Source: Limisoma sp963601185
Lineage (GTDB): Bacteria > Bacteroidota > Bacteroidia > Bacteroidales > Muribaculaceae
Length of the DNA stretch: 18,300 bases
Reading direction: 5' to 3'
Assembly: GCA_963601185.1 (NCBI GenBank)
Contig: CAVCEE010000028.1
Location: 1-18,300, forward strand
A program made the translations under genes and the position numbers. Below are positions 1 through 7,858 of this stretch, in pieces; position 1 is the first letter of the stretch; the number at the start of each line of letters is the position of its first letter. The notes beneath the pieces were generated by a model. The model worked only from the letters and a program-made list of their open reading frames with translations, was not told the DNA's origin and did no database searches.

Positions 1-54
1 CTATGGCATTATTACAAAAGGAAAGAGCGAGCCTTGAACAAGGACAATAAAAAA

Positions 55-492
55 ATGAACAACGCCAAGCTGAGCCGTCGTGCGATGCTTGGCTCGGCGG
101 TAGTTATACAGGCTCGGCTGGGAAACTTAAAAAAGGAAGTGGCCGCTGAAAAGAAAAAGGTTGCCTGTCAAGCATTATGCCTGCAAGCAACCTTTTCTTC
201 TCAATCGTGTGTCTTAGTCATAGATAAGCACATCGTCACGGTTCTCCACTATCTCCTTGCCCAAGGCGGCCGACACGACTATGATTATGTGACGGACTAT
301 CTTTATGTCCTGCTCCCTCATTTGTTCCCGGCAGAAAGCGATGCAGCAGCCATTATATGTACTAAGACCGATACTAAGACCTCAGATTCCATCTTGTATA
401 GCATCAGCGGACAAAAAATAGGGAAAACTCGCATGGACAATCTTCCCAAGGGTGTGTACGTGGCTAAAGGCAAAAAATATGTGGTAAGGTAG
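55..492 (+). CDS. Small ORF ending in a C-terminal sorting-like tail; possibly a gene remnant
   Basis: The last 35 or so residues (…SILYSISGQKIG…LPKGVYVAKGKKYVVR) match the short Tyr-x-x-x-Gly-Gln/Arg…Lys-Gly-Val/Ile-Tyr pattern that ends many secreted or surface proteins of Prevotella and relatives (type IX/Por-type sorting tail). The rest has no recognisable domain and no signal peptide, and it contains a strong hairpin (155-196), which is odd inside a coding region. The frame is open leftwards to base 1, so it could instead be the end of a longer gene. The ATG at 55 was preferred over a TTG at 34, because TTG starts are rare in this group. It may be the decayed 3' end of a larger exported protein fused by deletion to unrelated sequence. 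The tail is fairly convincing; the N-terminal 90 residues are not. Confidence 0.35.
   Translation: MNNAKLSRRAMLGSAVVIQARLGNLKKEVAAEKKKVACQALCLQATFSSQSCVLVIDKHIVTVLHYLLAQGGRHDYDYVTDYLYVLLPHLFPAESDAAAIICTKTDTKTSDSILYSISGQKIGKTRMDNLPKGVYVAKGKKYVVR
155..196. terminator. Hairpin with 10-bp stem, T-rich on both sides
   Basis: AAAAGGTTGC (155-164) is the exact reverse complement of GCAACCTTTT (187-196), with a 22-base loop. Read forward, the stem is followed by TTTTCTTCTC; read in reverse, by TTTTTCTTTTC. Either direction therefore has the stem-plus-U-tract form of an intrinsic terminator. It lies inside a weak forward ORF, which is an argument against that ORF being a real gene across this stretch. 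Confidence 0.5.
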
Positions 493-540
493 ATCTATAG
501 AGATTGAAAGATGAAACAAACCGACAAATGCGATACGGAA

Positions 541-588
541 ACATAAAATGGGTAGAAGTCAAAGCGAGGACTTCTACCCATTTTATGT
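541..588. terminator. Bidirectional intrinsic terminator, perfect 20-bp stem
   Basis: Bases 541-560 and 569-588 are perfect reverse complements, with an 8-base loop (561-568, AAAGCGAG). The stem carries a GC-containing core (GGGTAGAAGTC) and an A/T-rich base that supplies U-tracts on both strands. It lies between the stop of the plus-strand ORF (492) and the stop of the minus-strand malQ (603), so it is placed to end transcription from both convergent genes. Confidence 0.85.
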
Positions 589-602
589 TATTTGACAAGA
601 CT

Positions 603-3278
603 TTAGATTCGTCCCGTACGTTCCACTTTGTCTCTAATGTTTTTGTTCAAAACAGACTCTTTCAGCAATTGCTCCATTGTAAGGTGCATTCTATATCTCC
701 AATAGTGCTTGGAAATTGCAGGCACATTAATCTGCTCTTCCTGTGGATTTTCTCTACGCAAATGTCCGTCAATCGACATCCAGTCTTGCCACGGCAAGAT
801 TGTAAGCATCGAAGGAGATTCAAGATGCTGACTCACTATAATGTCACAAATCCAAGGCTCTGCAAAATACGGTGCTTCACCCTCCTGCCCTAACATATTA
901 TTGAAGAAATGTTGCGTTTTTGTGCGATCTTCTTCCCACCACTGGCGAATACCGCCCATATCGTGAGTCGAGGTTGTGCATACCGAGAGATACGGATAAA
1001 TATATGGATTGCCAAATTCCACTTTCGGGTCTTTAGGCATACGCTGAATTTCAAGCGACAGAATTTGCAATTCTCTCATCACGGCAGGCACACAATCTGG
1101 AATCATACCAAGGTCCTCTCCACAGACAAGCATATCTGTCGAGTTTACCAGTGCTGGCAATTTCTGCATAGCTGTGCCATACCAGAAATCGTTGTGACGA
1201 TGATAATAGAAATCATTGTACAGACGATTGAAGCACCAACGCTCATAATCGTTCAACGAACGGTACACATAGGTAAACTGAGCCGAGATGCGCGGATGAT
1301 ACTTCCCCTTTTGCGATGCATCTTCAATAAACAGCACTTCATCGAGCAAACCACAAAGCGCATTTTCAATCTTCTTGTTCTTGTCGTTCTGCTCCTTTGC
1401 TACAAACAAATCGGCGATCTTCTGCTGAGTGTTGACCTCTTCCTTCATCTTATATCTACCATAGCCTATAGACTCCAGATATTGCTCTTTCACCTCATCA
1501 GTATATTCACCGAAGAAATCGCCAAGGAAATAGTCCATTATGTATGGATTGCATTGCAAATCGGTGTTTATCCAGAAATCGTAGTTGTTGCGCATTTCGT
1601 CAGGAGTCATTGGCATTGCCGGATTGAACACGCCCAACAATCCATGGACTGCCGACAAAGGAATTTGCCAAATCCTGAAAAATCCCAATATGTGGTCAAT
1701 GCGATACAAGTCAAAATACTCAGACATCTTGACCATACGGTTTTTCCACCATTGGAATCCGTCTTCCGCCATCTTTTGCCAATTGTAAGTCGGGAATCCC
1801 CAGTTCTGACCCAATACCGAGAAATCATCTGGTGGAGCACCCGCCTGACAATCCATATTAAACAAATCTGGGTCCACCCATGCATCGGCACTTGTACGGC
1901 TGATTCCAATTGGGATGTCACCCTTCAGAACTACGCCATGTTCGTGAGCATACTTGCAAGCATCTTTCAATTGTTTGTCCAGATTGAACTGCACGAACTT
2001 TATGAAATTAATACCGTCTTCATTCTCTTTGCAGAACTTTGCCACCTGTTTCTCGTCAAACTTCGCGAATGCGCTCCATTGTGTGAAATCAGGAGTGTTG
2101 AACTTGTCACGCAACAAGCAGAATGCAGCATAATTGTCCAGCCAAAGTTTGTTGTGTTCAACGAAGTCAGTATATGCTTTTGACTCTAACGTTTTTGCTC
2201 CAGTTTCTGCAAAAATGGCTTTAGCATATTCAATCTTGCCTGCATTTACCCGCTCATAGTCAATTTGCGACAACGCATTCAGTTCTTGGGCAAGTTTTTC
2301 AAACTGCTCACGTTTATCCTTGTCTTTCAATTTGCCCAATGCCTGCAAGTTCAAATACATCGGATGAAGTGCATAAGTTGAATTTGCCTTGTATGGATAA
2401 GAGTCAACCCAAGTGTTGGTCATAGTAGTATCGTTAATCGGCAATATCTGCAATACGCATTGTCCAGTTGCCGACAACCAATCGACCATCTTCTTGATGC
2501 CGACAAAGTCACCCACACCAAAATCGTCCTCAGTGCGGATTGAGAACACCGGAATAGCAGTACCAGCACCTTTCCACGGAGTTGCCGCGTCACAGAATCT
2601 CAGACCCGAAAGCACCACGACAGAATTTGCTTTGGGTGTTGCTACGTCAAGGACTCGATTGTTGCAGTATTCCCATATCTCTGCACCTGTGTCTCTATTG
2701 CGCTTAAAGAACTTAAATTCAAGCGTCTCATCTGCCTCCTGTGGAAATGGCACATTTACTGACCATACAGGATACTCGCTGTCCGACAAGATCAATGCTT
2801 TCTTCGAGTCCCAATTGCCAAGGACATCCCAATTTCCGGAAACGAACAAATCCTCATAAGGTCGTACTGACGGTGCGAAAATTTTTATCGTCAAACTTCC
2901 AGACTTTTGCTCGCTTGCCTTTCCAACTTTATTTCTGTGAAAAATAGAATTCACAAACATTGATGAATAGAACGACTTGTCTACAGGTATTTCCTGCCAA
3001 TGATCGAGCAAATCGTATGCTGCTATGCCTTTGGCACATTTGAATGTGTGAGGCTTGCCCCATTCCTCCTTTACTGCTCCATTATCAGACATTACAAAAT
3101 AAGCATATTCAAAGTCTTTTGAGCCTTTAACTTCTGCCAAGACGGACCATTCACCGCCATTATATTCCATTTTAATGGCTTTCGTTTTATCCCAACAACC
3201 CAGCTCTTTCACACTGCCATAAAGGTAGAGATTCTCTCCCCAAGCAGTATTATAGCCTACTTTAAATGATAATTTCAT
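603..3278 (-). CDS. malQ: 4-alpha-glucanotransferase, DPE2-like, two CBM20 modules plus GH77
   Basis: Cytoplasmic amylomaltase that transfers glucan units between maltodextrins or onto glycogen-like acceptors. The 891-residue product has two N-terminal starch-binding CBM20-type beta domains (about 1-105 and 125-230, the second with SGNWDVLGNWD) and then a GH77 barrel from about residue 235. Catalytic residues by family: nucleophile Asp528 in YRIDH, acid/base Glu721 in GEDLG, and transition-state Asp773 in STHD. About 190 residues separate Asp528 from Glu721, far more than in E. coli MalQ. That matches the insertion typical of plant DPE2 and Bacteroidetes homologues. No signal peptide is seen. 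It starts 43 bases after the nrdJ stop, with no promoter or terminator visible between, so it is probably cotranscribed with nrdJ. A perfect hairpin follows the stop. Confidence 0.95.
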   Translation of the reverse strand: MKLSFKVGYNTAWGENLYLYGSVKELGCWDKTKAIKMEYNGGEWSVLAEVKGSKDFEYAYFVMSDNGAVKEEWGKPHTFKCAKGIAAYDLLDHWQEIPVDKSFYSSMFVNSIFHRNKVGKASEQKSGSLTIKIFAPSVRPYEDLFVSGNWDVLGNWDSKKALILSDSEYPVWSVNVPFPQEADETLEFKFFKRNRDTGAEIWEYCNNRVLDVATPKANSVVVLSGLRFCDAATPWKGAGTAIPVFSIRTEDDFGVGDFVGIKKMVDWLSATGQCVLQILPINDTTMTNTWVDSYPYKANSTYALHPMYLNLQALGKLKDKDKREQFEKLAQELNALSQIDYERVNAGKIEYAKAIFAETGAKTLESKAYTDFVEHNKLWLDNYAAFCLLRDKFNTPDFTQWSAFAKFDEKQVAKFCKENEDGINFIKFVQFNLDKQLKDACKYAHEHGVVLKGDIPIGISRTSADAWVDPDLFNMDCQAGAPPDDFSVLGQNWGFPTYNWQKMAEDGFQWWKNRMVKMSEYFDLYRIDHILGFFRIWQIPLSAVHGLLGVFNPAMPMTPDEMRNNYDFWINTDLQCNPYIMDYFLGDFFGEYTDEVKEQYLESIGYGRYKMKEEVNTQQKIADLFVAKEQNDKNKKIENALCGLLDEVLFIEDASQKGKYHPRISAQFTYVYRSLNDYERWCFNRLYNDFYYHRHNDFWYGTAMQKLPALVNSTDMLVCGEDLGMIPDCVPAVMRELQILSLEIQRMPKDPKVEFGNPYIYPYLSVCTTSTHDMGGIRQWWEEDRTKTQHFFNNMLGQEGEAPYFAEPWICDIIVSQHLESPSMLTILPWQDWMSIDGHLRRENPQEEQINVPAISKHYWRYRMHLTMEQLLKESVLNKNIRDKVERTGRI

Positions 3279-3321
3279 TAGGTTAATTATTTATATGTGA
3301 ATCAATATTGTTTATTCAATT

Positions 3322-5868
3322 TTATCCGCACCGTGAAGCTCCACAAGAAGTGCAAATCAAGCATCCTTCTTGATAAATCAATGTTTCCTGTCCGCAGTTC
3401 GGACATTTCTGACCTTTCGCCTTCGAACCATCCGGCAGATATTTTTTCAAAGCACGCTCAACACCCATTTTCCAAGTGTTGATGGACTCATTGTTCAGTT
3501 CAAGGCCACCTACTAGTTTCAGCACTTGATCTATCGGCATTCCATATCGGAGTACACCGGATATCAATTTCGCATAATTCCAATATTCCGGATTGAACTT
3601 ATCAGAGAGTCCTTCTATTGTCGTCTTATAGCCTCGCTTGTTTATAAACTGGAAATCATATCGTTTGTTACCATTATCGTCGATAGCCTTGATGATTTTT
3701 CCTTTGCTGACCGACTTAGGGCAGAATATGCCGTCTTCATCATCAGCCAGACCTGTAAAAATCTCATACGGTCGACCGTTCATCAAGCCAACAAAGGCAA
3801 TCCATTTTTCCTTATTGTTCTGGAATCTTACGACATCAGCCTCAAGTTCTATAGGACGCTTCAGCACGTGCTTTTCCTCAAATCCAGCTGGATGCACTGG
3901 TTGTGTTACCTTTTTCTCCTTCTGCGTCGAAACCAACACGCCCGACCGAGATCCGTCGCGATAGACAGTGCAACCCTTGCAGCCAGCTTTCCAGGCTTCC
4001 ATATACAGACTGTCAATCAAGTCTTCCGACACATCCGACGGCAAGTTGATGGTAACACTAATCGAATGGTCTACCCATTTCTGTATAGCACCTTGCATAT
4101 TCACTTTTTCAAGCCAATCGATGTCGTTTGCCGTAGCCTTGTAATACGGAGACTTTTCCACCAACGCATCCAATTCCTCTTGGCTATAATCGGTGCGAAC
4201 TTCTATGCCATTTATTTTCATCCATTCAACAAATTTATGATGATAAACGACATATTCTTCAAAGGCGTCACCCGACTCATCTACAAAATCGACCTTTACG
4301 GTCGGATCGTTGGGGTTAACCTTGCGACGACGCTTGTAGACAGGCATAAACACAGGTTCGATACCCGATGTTGTCTGCGTCATCAGACTTGTTGTTCCTG
4401 TTGGTGCTATTGTCAAGCAGGCAATGTTTCGCCGCCCAAATTTCTGCATATCCTCATATAATTTGGAATCTACATCTTTGAGTCTGTTTATAAACGGATT
4501 GTTTTGCTCTCTCTCCGTTTCGTATATTGAGAACGCACCACGTTCTTTAGCCATATCCACTGATGAACGATATGCCGACAATGCCAATATTTTATGCACA
4601 TCGGCAGAGAATACCGTTGCGCCTTTTGTGCCATATCTCAAGTCTAAGGCAGCCAACATATCGCCTTCTGCCGTAGTGCCAAGACCCGTTCTGCGGCCAG
4701 CCAATGTCTTTGCCTTGATTTTCTGCCACAAGTTCAGTTCCGTTGCTTTGGTCTCCTCCGATTCCGGATCAGATTCAATCTTTGCCAAGATTTTATCAAT
4801 CTTCTCCATCTCCAAATCAATGAGGTCGTCCAACAAACGCTGGGCATACCCGATGTGTTTTCTGAACAAGTCATAATCGAATTCAGCCTCGGCTGTGAAC
4901 GGATTTTTCACATAGGAGAACAAGTTTACCGCAATCAGTCGGCAACTGTCATACGGGCACAACGGTATTTCGCCACACGGATTGGTCGATATTGTACGAA
5001 ATCCCTTGTCTGCATAACAATCCGGAATGGACTCTCTTGTTATAGTATCCCAGAACAAAACTCCAGGCTCTGCACTTTTCCAGGCATTGTGAACAATCTT
5101 TCGCCACAATTCACGTGCACGGATTTTCTTGGATATATATGGATGTTCTATTTGAACAGGGAATTTCTGCTCGTATTCAGCATCTTGTTCCACTGCACGC
5201 ATAAATTCATCGTCTATTCTTACCGACACATTTGCCCCCGTGACTTTCGTGCCATCCATCTTTGCATCAATAAACGACTCGCTGTCCGGATGTTTTATTG
5301 ACACGGTCAACATCAAAGCGCCACGTCTGCCCTCTTGTGCAACCTCTCTGGTTGAGTTTGAATATCGCTCCATAAATGGCACTATTCCAGTAGAGGTCAA
5401 TGCCGAATTTTTAACTGGGGTTCCCTTGGGTCTGATGTGCGACAAGTCGTGCCCGACACCTCCGCGCCTCTTCATCAACTGGATTTGCTCTTCGTCAATC
5501 TTGAGCACTCCACCATAGGAATCAGGAGTTCCGTCAAGACCGATCACGAAACAGTTTGACAATGAGCCAATCTGATAGTCATTGCCGATTCCTGCCATCG
5601 GGCTTCCCTGAGGGATGATATATTTAAAGTCCTTCAGTAAACCATAAATGTCGGCTTCAGAAAGTGGATTCGGATATTTTTTCTCTATTCGGGCAAATTC
5701 TTTAGCCAACCGATGATGCATATCATCTGGCGTTTGCTCATAGAGATTGCCATACGAGTCCTTAAGAGCATACTTGTTGACCCACACTCGCGCGGCCAAT
5801 TCATCGCCTTTAAAATATTCACAAGACGCTTTATGTGCCTCATCAAAAGTATATATTTCTGTAGCCAT
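3322..5868 (-). CDS. nrdJ: Adenosylcobalamin-dependent (class II) ribonucleotide reductase
   Basis: Reduces ribonucleotides to deoxyribonucleotides using a B12-generated thiyl radical, without needing oxygen. The 848-residue product keeps the core residues: redox Cys106 (SLSNCFV), the catalytic loop with Asn296, thiyl-radical Cys298 and Glu300 (NPCGEIPL), redox partner Cys309, the second active-site loop APTGTTS (about 489), and GCKGCTVYRDGSR (about 630). The C-terminus is a cysteine-rich ribbon with C822xxC825 and C839xxC842, typical of NrdJ. The frame opens 16 codons earlier (ATG ending at 5916). The start at 5868 is preferred, because family alignment begins at MATEIYTF and a promoter (5889-5919) covers the upstream stretch. 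malQ follows 43 bases downstream on the same strand. The inferred 5' leader is too short for a cobalamin riboswitch. Confidence 0.95.
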   Translation of the reverse strand: MATEIYTFDEAHKASCEYFKGDELAARVWVNKYALKDSYGNLYEQTPDDMHHRLAKEFARIEKKYPNPLSEADIYGLLKDFKYIIPQGSPMAGIGNDYQIGSLSNCFVIGLDGTPDSYGGVLKIDEEQIQLMKRRGGVGHDLSHIRPKGTPVKNSALTSTGIVPFMERYSNSTREVAQEGRRGALMLTVSIKHPDSESFIDAKMDGTKVTGANVSVRIDDEFMRAVEQDAEYEQKFPVQIEHPYISKKIRARELWRKIVHNAWKSAEPGVLFWDTITRESIPDCYADKGFRTISTNPCGEIPLCPYDSCRLIAVNLFSYVKNPFTAEAEFDYDLFRKHIGYAQRLLDDLIDLEMEKIDKILAKIESDPESEETKATELNLWQKIKAKTLAGRRTGLGTTAEGDMLAALDLRYGTKGATVFSADVHKILALSAYRSSVDMAKERGAFSIYETEREQNNPFINRLKDVDSKLYEDMQKFGRRNIACLTIAPTGTTSLMTQTTSGIEPVFMPVYKRRRKVNPNDPTVKVDFVDESGDAFEEYVVYHHKFVEWMKINGIEVRTDYSQEELDALVEKSPYYKATANDIDWLEKVNMQGAIQKWVDHSISVTINLPSDVSEDLIDSLYMEAWKAGCKGCTVYRDGSRSGVLVSTQKEKKVTQPVHPAGFEEKHVLKRPIELEADVVRFQNNKEKWIAFVGLMNGRPYEIFTGLADDEDGIFCPKSVSKGKIIKAIDDNGNKRYDFQFINKRGYKTTIEGLSDKFNPEYWNYAKLISGVLRYGMPIDQVLKLVGGLELNNESINTWKMGVERALKKYLPDGSKAKGQKCPNCGQETLIYQEGCLICTSCGASRCG

Positions 5869-5888
5869 TGATTTTTTATTTACTATTG

Positions 5889-5919
5889 CAAAGATTGTAA
5901 AAAATCCGAAATTCACAAA
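5889..5919 (-). promoter_or_regulatory. Bacteroidetes-type promoter for nrdJ
   Basis: On the minus strand, a -33 TTTG (5919-5916) lies 19 bases from a -7-like AATCTTTG (5896-5889; one mismatch to TAnnTTTG). The implied transcript start near 5882 leaves about 14 bases before the ATG at 5868. It overlaps the extra 16 codons of the longer ORF, so it also supports the internal start. This is pattern matching only. Confidence 0.5.
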
Positions 5920-5946
5920 ATATCAAGGGCCATTTGTGATTGAGTT

Positions 5947-5975
5947 TTTGCAGTAAAATTATTTGCCTATATTTG
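5947..5975 (+). promoter_or_regulatory. Bacteroidetes-type promoter for the nitroreductase gene
   Basis: A -33 TTTG (5947-5950) is followed after 17 bases by TATATTTG (5968-5975), an exact match to TAnnTTTG. The spacing is slightly short of the usual 19 or so. The implied start near 5982 leaves a leader of about 15 bases before the ATG at 5997. It is divergent from the nrdJ promoter in the same 128-base gap. Confidence 0.55.
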
Positions 5976-5996
5976 CAATATAAATCAATTACGAAA

Positions 5997-6743
5997 ATGA
6001 ATTTGGATTTTTTCTATAATCGGCGCACAATACGCAAATATGCCGACACTGTTATTGACATGGACAAGATAAACGAAATGCTCGAGGCAGCGGCAAATGC
6101 ACCTACCACAGGCGGAATGCAACTGTACAGTGCTATCGTTACGACCGACCGCCAGACCAAAAGCGACCTTGCCGAATGCCACTTCAATCAGCCGGCAGCA
6201 ACAAATGCACCGGCAATAATCACTTTTTGTGCTGACTTTAACAGATTTGTGAAATGGTGTAATTTGGGGAACGCCAAGCCTGGGTTTGACAATTTTCAGT
6301 CTTTCGTAGCGGCAATGCTCGACACGACAATCTTTGCGCAACAATTCTGCACTATCGCCGAATCTGAGGGCTATGGTTGCTGCTATCTCGGTACAACGAC
6401 CTACAATGCGCCACAAATAGCAAAAATCCTGAATCTGCCGACATTCGTTGTTCCGATTGCAGCATTGTCGATTGGCATCCCTAACGATGAAACGCCAAAA
6501 TGCGAACGGCTGCCATTGAAAGCAATTGTGCATTCCGAGAAATACCACGACTATTCAGATTCCGACATTGCAGAAATCTACAAGGACAAAGAAAATTTAC
6601 CTACCAATAAGAAATTTGTCGAAGACAACGGCAAATCCCATCTTTCGCAGGTCTTTACAGATGTGCGTTATCCAAAAGATTCAAACGAGACCTTCTCTAA
6701 AATCTTTCTCGATTTTATAGAGAGCCAAGGTTTTAATTTGTAA
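5997..6743 (+). CDS. Nitroreductase family FMN oxidoreductase (NfsA/Frp-like group)
   Basis: Predicted cytoplasmic FMN flavoenzyme that reduces nitro-compounds, quinones or flavins with NAD(P)H; the physiological substrate cannot be read from sequence. The 248-residue product begins with the family's phosphate-contacting RRTIRKY. It continues with the conserved helix IFAQQFCTIAESEGYGCCYLG (about 115-135) and a PIAALSIGIP strand, then a long NfsA-like C-terminal extension (…RLPLKAIVHSEKYHDYSD…). The usual SxNxQPW-type flavin loop appears as TTGGMQL, a modest departure. The start at 5997 is preferred over the longer frame from 5940, because a promoter lies in that upstream stretch and homology starts at MNLDFFYNRRT. 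An exported-protein gene starts 14 bases after the stop, suggesting an operon. Confidence 0.9.
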   Translation: MNLDFFYNRRTIRKYADTVIDMDKINEMLEAAANAPTTGGMQLYSAIVTTDRQTKSDLAECHFNQPAATNAPAIITFCADFNRFVKWCNLGNAKPGFDNFQSFVAAMLDTTIFAQQFCTIAESEGYGCCYLGTTTYNAPQIAKILNLPTFVVPIAALSIGIPNDETPKCERLPLKAIVHSEKYHDYSDSDIAEIYKDKENLPTNKKFVEDNGKSHLSQVFTDVRYPKDSNETFSKIFLDFIESQGFNL

Positions 6744-6757
6744 TAATCAGCAGCGAT

Positions 6758-7858
6758 ATGTCCATCCGAAATATAATCTCGATATGTCTCATTTCTTTTG
6801 CCAGTGGACTCGCTGTGGCACAAGAATTTTACGATGATTATATCAACGGATTCAACGTCAGCATTGATGCCGATTGCAATCGCCGCAATGAATTATTCTT
6901 CAACAACACTGATTCACAGGCTCCAGCAATCAAGGCCTTTCAATTCTCGAATCCTCTATGCGAAGAATATTGCTATAAGGTAAGATTCCGCGACGGAGAA
7001 GACCCGACCCGCAGACAACGGTTTCTTTCACAGAAATTGCCGACAAATGAGTTCGGTATAGTGTGGAACTACAAAGATGATAACAATTACGTTGCTGCCA
7101 TCTTCAACAGAGTTGCCGAGAACAAATACGACGAGGTCTGCCGCAATGACTATTTCCGTTGCAAAGTTGTCTCAGTAAACGACGGCGAGATTTCGGTTCT
7201 CAATGAGTCGAAATTGTCCAAATCCATATCCACTAAACCTGAAGAATACAAGACTCTCGGCATAGCCGTCAACGGAGGGAAACTGCAGATCATCGCAGGT
7301 CACTCTTCAATGGACTCTGTTTGTTCCTTTAAATGTGACTCGATTTCAGCATCGGACAGTGTTGGAATCTACATTGGCGCAGGATGCCAACTTGCTGTGA
7401 AACGCATCGAGACGAGTTTTACAAAAGACCTAAGCAAGCATAATCAGACAACCTTCGACAAACCTACAATCGACAAACTGATTAGCCAAAATCAATCAGA
7501 CCCCATTGTCGGATATTGGCAATATGCCGACCGATCTACCGATGACAAACTATTTGTGCTTGGAGGCAAATACCAAATCGCCGTCGTTCCCAGCGGAAAG
7601 GGGAAATACGACATTCTGTATATCTCTGGCGCAAACAAATACCCTGAATATTGGCATCCATATATGAAAAAAGGAGAACTAAAAAGCACTCCTTTTTTCA
7701 ATCATTATGATTTAGGTTGGTATAGTTCCCTCAAACAATTGTTTGACGATGAATCCTCCGCCTCAATCTCTGAAGGATTCTTAACCTTGCATTTTCCCAT
7801 TCAAAAATCCACTGTCCGATTCTACCGTGCATTTACTGAGCCAACAGGTAATCCTTAA
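6758..7858 (+). CDS. Exported protein of unknown function
   Basis: I do not recognise this 366-residue family. The N-terminus is a typical signal peptide: MSIRN, a hydrophobic stretch to about residue 20, and a likely cut after AVA before QEFYDDY. There is no lipobox cysteine, so a periplasmic or secreted soluble protein is likely. The first half (about 25-225) reads as beta strands and resembles, loosely, a concanavalin/LamG-like sandwich (FGIVWNYKDDNNYVAAIFNRV). The second half (about 245-360) starts with GYWQYADR and alternates strands like a small lipocalin-like barrel. It contains several cysteines. It follows the nitroreductase gene by 14 bases, so the two are probably cotranscribed. 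Its last 26 bases overlap the 3' end of thrC on the other strand. A hairpin lies inside its 3' part (7666-7699). Confidence 0.8.
   Translation: MSIRNIISICLISFASGLAVAQEFYDDYINGFNVSIDADCNRRNELFFNNTDSQAPAIKAFQFSNPLCEEYCYKVRFRDGEDPTRRQRFLSQKLPTNEFGIVWNYKDDNNYVAAIFNRVAENKYDEVCRNDYFRCKVVSVNDGEISVLNESKLSKSISTKPEEYKTLGIAVNGGKLQIIAGHSSMDSVCSFKCDSISASDSVGIYIGAGCQLAVKRIETSFTKDLSKHNQTTFDKPTIDKLISQNQSDPIVGYWQYADRSTDDKLFVLGGKYQIAVVPSGKGKYDILYISGANKYPEYWHPYMKKGELKSTPFFNHYDLGWYSSLKQLFDDESSASISEGFLTLHFPIQKSTVRFYRAFTEPTGNP
7666..7699. terminator. Terminator-like hairpin inside a coding region, downstream of thrC
   Basis: GAAAAAAGGAG (7666-7676) and CTCCTTTTTTC (7689-7699) are perfect reverse complements around a 12-base loop. 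The GC core is only GGAG/CTCC, flanked by A6/T6 tracts, so it is a weak but classic symmetric terminator shape. On the minus strand it lies 134 bases past the thrC stop. It could therefore end the threonine operon while lying inside the opposing exported-protein gene. It could also be chance from a Lys/Phe-rich stretch. Confidence 0.4.

Noticed and set aside
909..2183. A 424-codon plus-strand open frame opposite malQ
   Set aside because: It is antisense to strongly supported GH77 coding sequence. Its product is rich in His, Ile and Cys with no domain, as expected of a shadow frame.
3526..4461. A 311-codon plus-strand open frame opposite nrdJ
   Set aside because: It lies across the conserved NrdJ region on the other strand and has no recognisable protein features.
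5869..5916. The longer nrdJ start, 16 codons upstream
   Set aside because: The extra residues are hydrophobic and unlike the family N-terminus, and a promoter-like pair of boxes occupies the stretch.
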